Positions 23,752-32,544 of a stretch of 59,262 nt of DNA are shown here, piece after piece (the stretch's first letter is position 1; every line of letters begins with the position of its first letter). Under the pieces are notes generated by a model. The model saw only the letters and a program-made list of their open reading frames with translations. It did not search any database and had not been told where the DNA came from. This DNA comes from Teichococcus deserti (GTDB lineage: Bacteria; Pseudomonadota; Alphaproteobacteria; Acetobacterales; Acetobacteraceae): positions 1-59,262 of the forward strand of contig NZ_MLCO01000009.1 of the NCBI RefSeq assembly GCF_001982615.1, in the 5' to 3' direction. The translations under genes were made by a program, and so were the position numbers.

Positions 23752-24755
23752 ACGGGACGCTGGCCATTCCCACCGCGCCGCCGGGCTTCGGGCGCGCCTT
23801 CGAGCATCCGGTCACCCAGGGCATCGTCATCGCGACGGTCGGCGTGCTGGTCGCCGCCTCGCTGATCATCCTGGCGCTGCAGCTGACCCACCGCATCGGG
23901 CCAGCGCTGCGCAAGGAATTGTGGCTGCGCACCGGCGCCTGGGGCGTGCTGCTGCCGCTGATGCTGGGGCCGGTGCTGGCGGGGCGCGAATGGACCATCG
24001 CCGCCGTCACCCTGCTCGGCATCTTCTGCCTGCGCGAATACGACCGCGCCACGGGGCTGTTCCGCGAATACCTGCTGGCCGGCGTCGTCGCGCTCGGCAT
24101 CCTGCTGGTGAATTTCGCCGCCCTCGACCACTGGTACGGCTTCTATGTCGCGCTCTGGCCGCTGATGGGCGTGCTGATCGCGGTGGCCACCATCCCGCAG
24201 GACCGGCCGGAGGGCTATATCCAGCGCGTGGGCCTCGCCACCTTCGCCTTCATGCTGTTCGGCGCGGGCCTCGCGCATCTCGGCTACATGGCGAACGACC
24301 CGGGCTATCGCCCGCTGGTGCTGCTGCTGCTGACCGCCGTGGCGCTGAACGACGTCGCCGCCTTCACCTTCGGCAAGCTGTTCGGCCGGCGGAAGATGCT
24401 GCCGGCGACCAGCCCGAACAAGACCATCGCCGGCGCGCTGGGGGCGCTGACCACCACCACCCTGCTGGTCGCCTTCGTCTCCGGCCCGATCTTCGCCGGG
24501 ACCGCGATGGAACCGCTCTGGCTGCGGCTGGTGCTCGGCGTCATCGTCTCCGTGGCCGGGCAGCTGGGCGACCTGATGCTGTCCTCGATCAAGCGGGATC
24601 TGGGCATCAAGGACATGGGCACGGTGCTGCCCGGGCATGGCGGCGTGCTGGACCGTTTCAACAGCCTGCTGCTGGTCTCGCCGGCGGTGTTCCATTTCCT
24701 GCGCTGGATCATGGATCTGGGCGCCGCCGGCCCGCACCGGCTGATCACCGGGTGA
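23748..24755 (+). CDS. Phosphatidate cytidylyltransferase-like protein (CdsA family)
   Basis: A 335-residue polytopic membrane protein that would make CDP-diacylglycerol from CTP and phosphatidate. The CdsA signature lies near the C-terminus as SSIKRDLGIKDMG followed by PGHGGVLDRFNSL; the usual last Asp of DRxDSL is Asn here. The longer frame upstream lies inside the previous gene; the ATG at 23748 gives an ATGA overlap. It is the middle gene of a lipid-synthesis trio and is probably a paralogue of the housekeeping cdsA, which normally sits elsewhere with uppS and dxr. Confidence 0.86.
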   Translation: MNGTLAIPTAPPGFGRAFEHPVTQGIVIATVGVLVAASLIILALQLTHRIGPALRKELWLRTGAWGVLLPLMLGPVLAGREWTIAAVTLLGIFCLREYDRATGLFREYLLAGVVALGILLVNFAALDHWYGFYVALWPLMGVLIAVATIPQDRPEGYIQRVGLATFAFMLFGAGLAHLGYMANDPGYRPLVLLLLTAVALNDVAAFTFGKLFGRRKMLPATSPNKTIAGALGALTTTTLLVAFVSGPIFAGTAMEPLWLRLVLGVIVSVAGQLGDLMLSSIKRDLGIKDMGTVLPGHGGVLDRFNSLLLVSPAVFHFLRWIMDLGAAGPHRLITG

Positions 24756-24762
24756 GCGTGCG

Positions 24763-25473
24763 ATGAAATGGGAGCTGCGCCCGGCGCGCGACCTCGGCCT
24801 GAGCCCGATGGACCGGCTGCGCTCCCAGGGGCGGGAGGCTGGCCTCGGCAGCCTGGCCGCGCAAGGCGTCTGGCGGCGGATGGTGCGGGGCTACCTGGCC
24901 GTCGCGCACCGGCTGGTGGTGGAGGGGCGCGAGAACCTGCCGCCCGCGCCGCCCTATGTGCTGATCGGCAACCACAGCAGCCATCTGGACGCGCTGACGC
25001 TGTGTTCCGTCCTGCGCGGTGCCGCGGCGCGGCGTGGCTATGCGCTGGCCGCCGGCGACTTCTTCTTCAGTTCCGGCGCGTCCTCCGCCTTCGCCGCCTA
25101 TGCGGTGAACGCCCTGCCCGTCTGGCGCCGCCGCACCACGCGGAAGGAGCTGAACACGCTGCGCGACCGCCTGGTCGAGGACTCTCTCGTCTATATCCTC
25201 TTTCCCGAAGGCACCCGCAGCCGCGACGGCGAAATGGCAAAATTCCAGATGGGACTGGGGACACTGGTCGCGGGGACGCCAGTGCCGGTGGTGCCCTGCT
25301 ATCTGGAGGGCGCCCATAAGGCCTGGCCGCCGGATGCCAGATTCCCGAAGCCTTCGCCGCTGGTGCTGCGCATCGGCAAGCCCTTGCACTTCGCCGGGCA
25401 GCCCAACGAGAAAGCCGGCTGGGCCGCCATCGCGGAGCAGTCCGAAGCAGCGGTGCGGGCGCTGATCCGCTGA
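24763..25473 (+). CDS. 1-acyl-glycerol-3-phosphate acyltransferase-like protein (PlsC family)
   Basis: A 236-residue acyltransferase with the catalytic NHxxxxD motif (N70-H71 to D76 in NHSSHLDAL) and the phosphate-binding motif FPEGTRSRDG from residue 147. PlsC proteins transfer an acyl chain to lysophosphatidate at the inner membrane. It starts 7 bp after the CdsA-like gene, so acyltransfer, CDP activation and head-group transfer are encoded in one operon. It ends 4 bp from the convergent scpA. Confidence 0.88.
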   Translation: MKWELRPARDLGLSPMDRLRSQGREAGLGSLAAQGVWRRMVRGYLAVAHRLVVEGRENLPPAPPYVLIGNHSSHLDALTLCSVLRGAAARRGYALAAGDFFFSSGASSAFAAYAVNALPVWRRRTTRKELNTLRDRLVEDSLVYILFPEGTRSRDGEMAKFQMGLGTLVAGTPVPVVPCYLEGAHKAWPPDARFPKPSPLVLRIGKPLHFAGQPNEKAGWAAIAEQSEAAVRALIR

Positions 25474-25477
25474 GGCC

Positions 25478-26206
25478 TCAGCCCGCCGGCCCTACCAGGA
25501 TCGGCGCGAAGCTGTCTGCCTGGGACAGCTGAAGATCGCCTTCGCGGGCGAGTTCCAGGGCGGCGACGAAGGTGCTCGACAGGTCGCCGCTGCGCCGCCG
25601 CCGGGGGAGGAATTTCTGCAGGTCCCGCGGCCTGTCGAGACCCGGCAGCAATTCCCGGAAATGCGCCAGCGCGTCGGGGATGCGCCATAGGTCCTGCGGT
25701 GGCGGGCGATAGGTCGCGGAAAAGGATTCTCCACGCGGCAGCGGCCCTTCCAGCAGCACCAGCAGGGCTTCGAAAAAGGCGAGCTGCGCCGCCGCCCTTG
25801 GCGGGCCGACTGGCCGCTCCGGCGCGCCACGCGCGAAGACGTCGCGGCCGAGCTGCGGGCGGGCCGAGAGCGCCGCCGCAGCCGACCGCATCGCCGCGAG
25901 CGTCTCCAGCTGGGCCAGGCGGCGGCTGGCTTCCTGCTCGGCCTCGACGGCTTCCTCAGGGTTGCGCGGGGCGAGCAGGCGGGATTTCAGCAGCACCAGC
26001 TCGGCCGCCATCACCAGCCAGTCGCCGCGCTGCGCCAGCGGCACCCGGCCGGCGCTGTCCTGCAGGGCGGTGGCCAGCTGGTCGGTGGCCTCGGCGATGG
26101 AGAGCGCCGCCAGGTCGATGCGCTTGCGCCCCAGCATCTCGAGCAGGAAGTCGAGCGGGCCTTCGAAGCCCTCCAGGCTCAGAAGCGGCGCATCAGATGT
26201 CGTCAC
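25478..26206 (-). CDS. scpA: Segregation and condensation protein A
   Basis: A 242-residue kleisin. The N-terminal SMC-binding helices are in SLEGFEGPLDFLLEMLGRKR and DLAALSIAEATDQL, and the C-terminal winged-helix part ends STFVAALELAREGDLQLSQ. ScpA links the SMC heads and partners ScpB in chromosome compaction and segregation. The GTG start at 26204-26206 overlaps the upstream gene's stop (GTGA). scpB, usually the next gene, is absent here: the 3' end meets a convergent gene. Confidence 0.92.
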   Translation of the reverse strand: MTTSDAPLLSLEGFEGPLDFLLEMLGRKRIDLAALSIAEATDQLATALQDSAGRVPLAQRGDWLVMAAELVLLKSRLLAPRNPEEAVEAEQEASRRLAQLETLAAMRSAAAALSARPQLGRDVFARGAPERPVGPPRAAAQLAFFEALLVLLEGPLPRGESFSATYRPPPQDLWRIPDALAHFRELLPGLDRPRDLQKFLPRRRRSGDLSSTFVAALELAREGDLQLSQADSFAPILVGPAG

Positions 26207-26712
26207 GAGGAGGCATCGTCGTAGATCGGCCGCAGATCGAAGATCAGATCCGGCCAGGCGCGGCGCAGCCTTCGCAGCGCCTGCCAGGGCGACCAGTCGG
26301 CGGAGAAGAATTCCAGCTCGACCCGGCCGCTGCGGGTCAGGCGGCGATCCTCGGAGGGCAGCGCCCGCACCTGGCGCAGCGCCCGCAGCGTGCCCCAGCG
26401 CTGCCACAGCCAGGCGCGCGCCTCGACATCGTCCGGGCCGCGGCGCAGCAGGCTTTCGGGGATCGGCAGCAGCCGGTGCAGGTCGAAGGGGCAGCGCCGG
26501 TCGGTGGCGGCACGGGCCAGCAGCGCCGCCTGGTTGGCGCCGGCCGCGTCGCGCAGCCGCCGTGCCAGCAGGCGCGCGCCCGCAGGGCTGATCGCCGGCG
26601 GGCCTTCCACAGGCGCCAGCAGCTGCAGCCGCCAGTCTTCCTCGAGCCGCTCCAGGTCGAGATGCCAGGGGATCTCGCCCGGCCCGGCGGCGGCCTCTGA
26701 GAAAGCGGCCAT
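26203..26712 (-). CDS. Unknown protein translationally coupled to scpA
   Basis: No family recognised. The 169-residue frame from the ATG at 26710-26712 is tryptophan- and arginine-rich, without membrane segments, and ends DLIFDLRPIYDDASS. The frame is also open back to the recombinase stop at 26794-26796; that extra stretch (PDWTDWLRHRLTVSGPAG) reads like real protein but has no ATG, GTG or TTG, only a CTG at 26788-26790. The true start may therefore be CTG, giving about 195 residues. Location between a recombinase gene and scpA suggests a chromosome-related role, but nothing in the sequence proves it. Confidence 0.7.
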   Translation of the reverse strand: MAAFSEAAAGPGEIPWHLDLERLEEDWRLQLLAPVEGPPAISPAGARLLARRLRDAAGANQAALLARAATDRRCPFDLHRLLPIPESLLRRGPDDVEARAWLWQRWGTLRALRQVRALPSEDRRLTRSGRVELEFFSADWSPWQALRRLRRAWPDLIFDLRPIYDDASS

Positions 26713-26793
26713 CGGCCCGGCCGGGCCGCTGACGGTCAGGCGGTGGCGCAGCCAGTCGGTCCAGTCGGGCGCGAGCGGATCGCTGGCCAGGGC

Positions 26794-27810
26794 TCAGAGA
26801 TCCAGCAGCCGCGCCGGGCTTTCGGCGGTGATCTTGGCGCGGCGGCGGTAGGATTGCGTGGTGCTGAAGTCGCTCTGCCGGGCGTGCTGCATCACCTGCT
26901 CGTCGCGGGCGCCGTTCAGATAGGCCTCGGTGATGAAGCCGGCGCGAAGCCCGTGCGGCGACAGGCGCTCGGCCGCGTCCACCGTGATGCCGGCGCGCTC
27001 CGCCCGGCGGCGCAGGATGCGCCAGACGCCCTGGTCGCCGAGGCGCCCCTCCAGCGTGCCGGCGGCGGTGACGCGGCGGAAGACGGCGCCATAGTCGATG
27101 CGGGCGCGCTTCAGCCATTCCTCGACGGCGCGCACCGGGCAGGAGAGCGGGTTGTTGCCGCGCGGGATGCCCAGCCGCGCGCCCTCCCCCTCCTGGTCGC
27201 GCTTGGAACGCGGGATCTCCAGCGTCATGCCCTCGCTGGTGAAGCGGAGGTGCTCGCGGTCGATGGCGACCAGCTCCGACCGGCGCAGCGCCGCGGCGAA
27301 GCCCAGCAGGAACAGCGCGCGGTCGCGCAGGCCCGCCAGATCGGTGCCGCAGGCGCGCAGCAGCTGCTTGACCTCGACCGAGGTGAGCGCCGCCGCCGGC
27401 CGCGTCGGCTTGCCATGGCTGGCGAGGATCCCGCGCAGCGTGGCGCGGATGGCGGGATGTCCCGGCTGCCAGGGCAGATTGGCCTGGCGATGCGCATGGG
27501 CGATGGCGGCCAGCCGCCGCTTCAGCCCGCTGCGGCCGAGGCTGCCCGCCAGGCTCGCCAGATGCGCCGCGATCAGCACCGGATCGGCCGGCAGGGCGGG
27601 CTGGTCCAGCCCGTCGCACCAGGCCGCGAAGGCGCGCCAGTCGCTGGCATAGGCGCGGCGGGTGTTCTCCGACAGCGACTTGCCGGCATAGGCGGCGGCC
27701 TGGGCGATGGCGGCGCCCAGCGGCCCCGCCAGCAGCGCGGCGGCCTCGGGCGGGGCCTGCTGCAGCACCCGCGCGAGGGATTTGTCGTCAGCGGCATGGC
27801 GATGTCCCAT
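26794..27810 (-). CDS. Tyrosine recombinase/site-specific integrase
   Basis: A 338-residue protein with an N-terminal core-binding SAM-like domain (SENTRRAYASDWRAFAAWC) and a C-terminal catalytic domain. Catalytic residues visible are R176 in ALRRSEL, K203 region, H286-xx-R289 in PHGLRAG and the nucleophile Y321 in TTQSYRR. The second conserved His, nine residues before Tyr, is Q312. I see no att-like repeats or mobile cargo nearby, so this may be a resident Xer-like or domesticated recombinase rather than an active element. Start ATG at 27808-27810. Confidence 0.88.
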   Translation of the reverse strand: MGHRHAADDKSLARVLQQAPPEAAALLAGPLGAAIAQAAAYAGKSLSENTRRAYASDWRAFAAWCDGLDQPALPADPVLIAAHLASLAGSLGRSGLKRRLAAIAHAHRQANLPWQPGHPAIRATLRGILASHGKPTRPAAALTSVEVKQLLRACGTDLAGLRDRALFLLGFAAALRRSELVAIDREHLRFTSEGMTLEIPRSKRDQEGEGARLGIPRGNNPLSCPVRAVEEWLKRARIDYGAVFRRVTAAGTLEGRLGDQGVWRILRRRAERAGITVDAAERLSPHGLRAGFITEAYLNGARDEQVMQHARQSDFSTTQSYRRRAKITAESPARLLDL

Positions 27811-27913
27811 GCCGCGGTTCTGCCAGAGAGCCCGGCCCCGGGGCAAGGGATGCCGCCGCTTCCGCCGCCCCCGGCCACATGCGAGGCTGGCCGCGGAACG
27901 ACGAGGAATCGGC

Positions 27914-29146
27914 ATGGAGATCCTGGTGGTGGGGGCCGGCGTCGCCGGGCTGAGCCTGGCGCTGACGCTGCAGCGCGGCGGCCGGCCGGTGACGGTGATC
28001 GACCCGCTGCCGCCGGCGGGCGGCGCCAGCTTCGGCAATGCCGGCATGATCAGCGCCGACACCGCCATCCCCATCGCCCTGCCGGGGATGCTGCCGCGGG
28101 TGCCGGGCTGGCTGCTCGATCCGGACGGCCCGCTGGTGGTGCGGCCGCGCCACCTGCCGCGCGCCCTGCCCTGGCTGGCGCGCTGGATGGCCGAGGGCCG
28201 CGCCGCCGCCGCGACGCGCAATGCCGACGCCATGCGCGCCTTGCACAAGGATTCCTTTGGTCACTGGCGGGCGCTGCTGGGTGATGCCGATTGTTCGGAC
28301 CTGATCCGGCAGACGGGACAGGCCTATCTCTGGGAGGACGCCGCCCCGCCGCCGGGCCACACCTTCGAGGACGGGCTGCGGGCGCGGCATGGCGTGGAGA
28401 CCCGGCTGCTCGACCGCGGCGAACTGGAAAACCTGTTTCCGGGGATCGCGCCGAGCGTCAATCGCGGGCTGCTGCTGCCGGGCAATGGCCAGACGGTCAA
28501 TCCCGGGCGGCTGGTGCAACGCCTCGCGGAAAAATTCCTGGAAGCCGGCGGCGCGCTCCGCGCCGAGCGGGTGCTGAAGCTGCTGCCGGCGGCGCCGGGC
28601 TGGCGGGTGCTGACCAATATCGACAACCACGACGCCGCGGTGGTGGTGGTGGCCGGCGGCGTCTGGTCGAAGCCGCTGCTGGCGCCGCTGGGCTACCGCC
28701 TGCCGATCGAGCCCGAGCGCGGCTATCACGCGCTGCTGCCGGCGCCCTCGGTCACCCTGCCGATGACGGTGACGCTGAAGAGCCGCGGCTTCGGCCTGAC
28801 CTCCATGGAGATGGGGCTGCGTGCCGCCGGCACGGTGGAATTCGCCGGCATCGAGGCGCCGCCCGACGAGCGCCGGGCCGAGGCGCTCGTCGGCCAGGTG
28901 CGCGCCATCTTCCCGGGCATCACCCACGGCCCGCCGAAATTCTGGATGGGGCATCGCCCGGGCACGCCGGACAGCCTGCCGCTGCTGGGCGGCGTGCCGC
29001 GGCACGGCGGGCTTTTCCTCTGCTGCGGTCACGGGCATTTCGGCCTGACCGGGGCGCCGGCAAGCGCCGCCCTCGTCGCGGCGATGATCAACGGGCGGAA
29101 GCCGCCGATCGATCCGGCGCCCTATGCGCCGGGGCGGTTTCTCTAG
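27914..29146 (+). CDS. FAD-dependent oxidoreductase (DadA-like D-amino acid dehydrogenase)
   Basis: A 410-residue DAO-family flavoprotein. The N-terminal dinucleotide-binding motif is VVGAGVAGLSLAL (residues 5-17), and the C-terminal FAD-contacting block is MGHRPGTPDSLPLLGG with CCGHGHFGLTGAP. Members oxidatively deaminate D-amino acids or related amines, passing electrons to the respiratory chain. The ATG at 27914 has GAGGAA upstream; longer frames lie in the recombinase's antisense. Its TAG shares CTAG with the convergent kinase gene. Substrate is not determined. Confidence 0.88.
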   Translation: MEILVVGAGVAGLSLALTLQRGGRPVTVIDPLPPAGGASFGNAGMISADTAIPIALPGMLPRVPGWLLDPDGPLVVRPRHLPRALPWLARWMAEGRAAAATRNADAMRALHKDSFGHWRALLGDADCSDLIRQTGQAYLWEDAAPPPGHTFEDGLRARHGVETRLLDRGELENLFPGIAPSVNRGLLLPGNGQTVNPGRLVQRLAEKFLEAGGALRAERVLKLLPAAPGWRVLTNIDNHDAAVVVVAGGVWSKPLLAPLGYRLPIEPERGYHALLPAPSVTLPMTVTLKSRGFGLTSMEMGLRAAGTVEFAGIEAPPDERRAEALVGQVRAIFPGITHGPPKFWMGHRPGTPDSLPLLGGVPRHGGLFLCCGHGHFGLTGAPASAALVAAMINGRKPPIDPAPYAPGRFL

Positions 29147-31254
29147 GCGCCGTCGCCCAGCAGCGCCTGAATCCGCCCCGCCAGCGCCTCCATGGCAAAG
29201 GGCTTGGTCATCAGATGCATCCCCGGCTCGAGTTGGCCCTCGCCGATGACGACGCTCTCGGCATAGCCGGTGATGAACAGCACCGGCAGGCCGGGACGCA
29301 GCGCCCGCCCGGCATCGGCCATCTGCCGGCCGTTCATGCCGCCCGGCAGGCCGACATCGGTGACCAGCAGGTCGATGCGCTGCTCGGCGCGCAGGTGTTC
29401 CAGACCGCCGGCGCCATCCGCCGCCTCCAGCGCGGTGTAGCCCAGATCCTCCAGCACCGTGCGCAGCAGCATGCGCAGCGTCGGCTCGTCGTCGACCACC
29501 AGCACCGTGCCGGCCCGCGCCGGCCGCGGCGAGGCCAGGTCGGCCGGCGGCTCGGCACCCGATGCGCCCTCGGCCTCGCCCTGGTGGCGCGGCAGGTAAA
29601 GCAGCAGGGTGGTGCCCTGCCCGGGCGTGGTGCGGATCTCGGCCTGGCCGCCGGACTGGCGGACGAAGCCGTAGATCATCGACAGGCCGAGCCCGGTGCC
29701 CAGGCCCAGCGGCTTGGTGGTGAAGAAGGGGTCGAAGGCGCGGCGCGCCACCTCGGGGTCCATGCCCGTGCCGCTGTCGCTGACCGAGAGCGCCAGATAG
29801 GGGCCGGGCGGCAGCTCCAGCCGGCGGGCGGCGGCGCCTTCCAGCCGCAGGTTCTCGGTGACGATCCGCAGGGTGCCGCCGTCGGGCATGGCGTCGCGCG
29901 CATTGATGCAGAGGTTGAGCAGCGCGTTCTCGAGCTGGTTGGGATCGACCAGCACGGTCCAGAGATCGGGGTCCGCGGCCAGCTCGGTGCGGATCGCCGG
30001 ACCCATGGTGCGCTCGACCAGCTCGGTCATGCCGGCGATCAGCCGGTTCACGTCGATCGGCTTCGGGTCGAGCGTCTGCCGGCGCGAGAAGGCCAGCAGC
30101 CGGTGGGTCAGCGCCGCCGCCCGACGCGCCGCCTCCTGGGCCGAGCCGATGAAGCGGCCGAGATCGTCGGTCTGGCCGCGCGCGACCCGGAACTGCAGCA
30201 GCTCCAGGCTGCCGGTGATGCCGGTCAGCATGTTGTTGAAGTCATGCGCCAGGCCGCCGGTCAGCTGGCCGACGGCCTCCATCTTCTGGCTCTGGCGCAG
30301 CTGCTCCTCGGCCAGCTGCAGGGCTTCGGCCTGCTCGCGCTCGGCGGTGAAGTCGCGGCCGCCGGCATTGACCATCCCCTCGCCCGGCACGGCGTTCCAG
30401 GCGATCCAGCGATGGCCGCCGTCGCGATGCCGCAGCCGGGTGTCGAAGCGGCAGCCGGCCAGCCCCCCGGCCATGCGCTGCAGCGCGTCTCCCAGCGCCG
30501 CGCGGTCGTCCGGATGCAGCAGATCGGCCAGGTCCTGGCCGACCAGCGCGGCCTCCTCCCAGCCGAGCACCGCGGTCCAGGCCGGGTTGACCACGACGAT
30601 GCGGCCGTCGAGGCGCGCCACCAGCATCAGGTCGGTGGTCAGCTGCCACAGCCGGTCGCGGTCGGCGGTGCGCTCGGCGACGCGGCGCTCCAGCGCCGCG
30701 TTCATCTCGGCCAGCCGCGCGCGCTCCTGGCGCAGCGCCCGCTCGGCCAGAACCTTGCCGGTGCTTTCCATCACCGTGTCGATCATGCCGACGACGCGGC
30801 CCGCCTTGTCGCGGATCGGGCTGTAGCAGAAGGTGAAGAAGGCCTCCTCGGCATAGCCGTGCCGGTCGGTGCGCATCGCATAGTCCTCGATGAAGGTCGA
30901 GGTGCCGGCCATGGCGCGCTCGGCGATCGGGCCGATCTGCTCCCAGGTGTCCTGCCAGACCTCGGCCATGGGCCGGCCCAGCGCGTCAGGCTTGGCGCCC
31001 AGCAGCGGCAGATAGGCATCGTTGTAGATGCTGATCAGCGCCGGGCCCCAGAACAGGCATTTCGGGAAATGCGACGCCAGCGCCAGGTCCACCGCCAGGC
31101 GCAGCGCCGAAGGCCATTTGGCGATCGGGCCGAGCGGCGTGGTTTCCCAGGGGAAGTCGCGGATGCGCGCGGCCATGGCGCTGGCCGTCGCCGGGAAAGG
31201 CGCGGCGGCTTCGGCCAGGGCCGGCGAGGGGCTGCCGGAAGTGGACGCGATCAT
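29143..31254 (-). CDS. PAS-containing hybrid histidine kinase with C-terminal receiver
   Basis: A soluble 703-residue kinase. In order: a PAS-like N-terminal domain (FPWETTPLGPIAKWPSALR, typical of PAS domains without membrane anchor), a second PAS domain (LMLVARLDGRIVVVNPAW), a HisKA helix with the phospho-histidine in GLAHDFNNMLTGI (H337), a HATPase domain (NLCINARDAMPDGG, GTGLGLSMIYGF) and a receiver with acceptor Asp in LLVTDVGLPGG near residue 630. GGLAHDFNN marks the HWE/PAS-hybrid class common in alphaproteobacteria. Start uncertain: an ATG at 31320 with a G-rich leader is possible but adds an Arg-rich tail. It follows the AapJ-like gene on the same strand. Confidence 0.9.
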   Translation of the reverse strand: MIASTSGSPSPALAEAAAPFPATASAMAARIRDFPWETTPLGPIAKWPSALRLAVDLALASHFPKCLFWGPALISIYNDAYLPLLGAKPDALGRPMAEVWQDTWEQIGPIAERAMAGTSTFIEDYAMRTDRHGYAEEAFFTFCYSPIRDKAGRVVGMIDTVMESTGKVLAERALRQERARLAEMNAALERRVAERTADRDRLWQLTTDLMLVARLDGRIVVVNPAWTAVLGWEEAALVGQDLADLLHPDDRAALGDALQRMAGGLAGCRFDTRLRHRDGGHRWIAWNAVPGEGMVNAGGRDFTAEREQAEALQLAEEQLRQSQKMEAVGQLTGGLAHDFNNMLTGITGSLELLQFRVARGQTDDLGRFIGSAQEAARRAAALTHRLLAFSRRQTLDPKPIDVNRLIAGMTELVERTMGPAIRTELAADPDLWTVLVDPNQLENALLNLCINARDAMPDGGTLRIVTENLRLEGAAARRLELPPGPYLALSVSDSGTGMDPEVARRAFDPFFTTKPLGLGTGLGLSMIYGFVRQSGGQAEIRTTPGQGTTLLLYLPRHQGEAEGASGAEPPADLASPRPARAGTVLVVDDEPTLRMLLRTVLEDLGYTALEAADGAGGLEHLRAEQRIDLLVTDVGLPGGMNGRQMADAGRALRPGLPVLFITGYAESVVIGEGQLEPGMHLMTKPFAMEALAGRIQALLGDGA

Positions 31255-31368
31255 GCGGCGATCCGGGGGCTGGCGGGACGCGGCGCGCCGGAGACCCCGG
31301 CGCCCGAGGAGCGATGCCATGACCCCCCCACCCCTGTCAAAGCCCTCCGCCGCCAGCCGGCCGGCAGC

Positions 31369-32391
31369 CTATTCGAAAGAGGGCGCCACCATCAGCCCTC
31401 CGTCGCGCCACAGCCGGTTCGGCCCGCCCTCGCGCGGGATCTGCACCGGCGCGGCGGGGCCGAGGTTGCGGTCGTAGAGCTCGGCATAGTTGCCGACCTG
31501 GCGGATCGCCTCATAGGCCCAGGCCGGATCGAGGCCCAGCGCGCGGCCCAGCGCACCATCCTGGCCGAGCAGCCGCCGCGTCTCCGGATCGGTGCCCCCG
31601 GCGCGGCGCTCCGCGACATTGGCCGAGGTGATGCCGCGGGCCTCGCCGCCGACCAGGGCATTCAGCGTCCAGCGCACCACGCTGGCCCAGGGCGCGTCGT
31701 TGCCGCGCACCACCGGGCCGTTCAGCGCCACGGTGATGGTCTCCGGCAGGATCAGGTGCTGCGACGGGTCGCGCAGCCCCTTGATGCGGGCCTGCAGCGT
31801 CGACTTGTCGGTGGTGTAGGCGTCGCAGCGCCCGGCCTCATAGGCGCCGATGGCCTCGGGCGCGGTCTCGAAGACGACGGGGGTGAAGGCCACACCCTGC
31901 GACCGGAAGTAATCGGCCAGGTTGCGCTCGGTGGTGGTGCCGCTCTGGGTGCAGATGCTGGCGCCCGACAGCGCCTTGACGTGGGCGATGTTCAGCGCGC
32001 GCCGCACCAGGAAGCCCTGGCCGTCATAGAAGGTGGTGCCGGTGAAGGCGAGGCCCAGCGCCGCCTCGCGCCCCAGGGTCCAGGTGACCGAGCGCGACAG
32101 CAGATCGACCTCGCCCGACTGCAGCTGGGTGAAGCGGGCGACCGGGGTGGCCGGCTTGAAGGTCACCTTCGAGGCGTCGCCCAGCACGGCGGCGGCCACG
32201 GCGCGGCAGACATCGACGTCGAGGCCGCGCCACTCGCCCTGGCTGTCCATGGCGAAGAAGCCGGGAAAGCTTTCGCCTACGCCGCAGAACAGGCGGCCGC
32301 GCTCGCGCACCTGCTCCAGGGTGCCGGCATCGGCCGCCATCGGCGCCAGGCCGCCGGCCAGCGCCGCCAGGGGGAAGAGGACGCTGCGCAT
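31369..32391 (-). CDS. Amino-acid ABC transporter binding protein (AapJ-like, orphan)
   Basis: A 340-residue family-3 binding protein with signal peptide (MRSVLFPLAALAGGLAPMAADA). It resembles AapJ/BztA general L-amino acid receptors through GESFPGFFAMDSQGEWRGLDVDVCRAV, SVTWTLGREA and CDAYTTDKSTL. The usual aapQMP transport genes are missing. The next gene on the same strand, 114 bp on, is a PAS hybrid kinase, which suggests either a sensing role or use of a distant permease. Start ATG at 32389-32391. Confidence 0.9.
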   Translation of the reverse strand: MRSVLFPLAALAGGLAPMAADAGTLEQVRERGRLFCGVGESFPGFFAMDSQGEWRGLDVDVCRAVAAAVLGDASKVTFKPATPVARFTQLQSGEVDLLSRSVTWTLGREAALGLAFTGTTFYDGQGFLVRRALNIAHVKALSGASICTQSGTTTERNLADYFRSQGVAFTPVVFETAPEAIGAYEAGRCDAYTTDKSTLQARIKGLRDPSQHLILPETITVALNGPVVRGNDAPWASVVRWTLNALVGGEARGITSANVAERRAGGTDPETRRLLGQDGALGRALGLDPAWAYEAIRQVGNYAELYDRNLGPAAPVQIPREGGPNRLWRDGGLMVAPSFE

Positions 32392-32544
32392 GGACCGGGT
32401 TCCGTTCGCGAGGGAGGGTGACCAACGCATCAAAGCGCAATCCGCCCTGCCTCGCCAGCGTCAGGCCTTTCGGTATTCACACCTGCGCAGGCCGGGCCTA
32501 TCCTCGATGAATTGATTGTCATGCTTGAGAACAGGTGAAATACC

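Noticed and set aside
26794..27810. Genomic island or prophage around the recombinase
   Set aside because: No att-like direct repeats, tRNA target, cargo genes or composition change were seen; neighbours are ordinary chromosomal genes.
28291..32421. Very long plus-strand open frame (over 1300 codons) across the oxidase, kinase and binding-protein region
   Set aside because: It is antisense or out of frame to three well-supported genes, is dominated by Gln, Arg, Gly, Ala and His, and has no domain-like pattern. It is a shadow caused by high GC.
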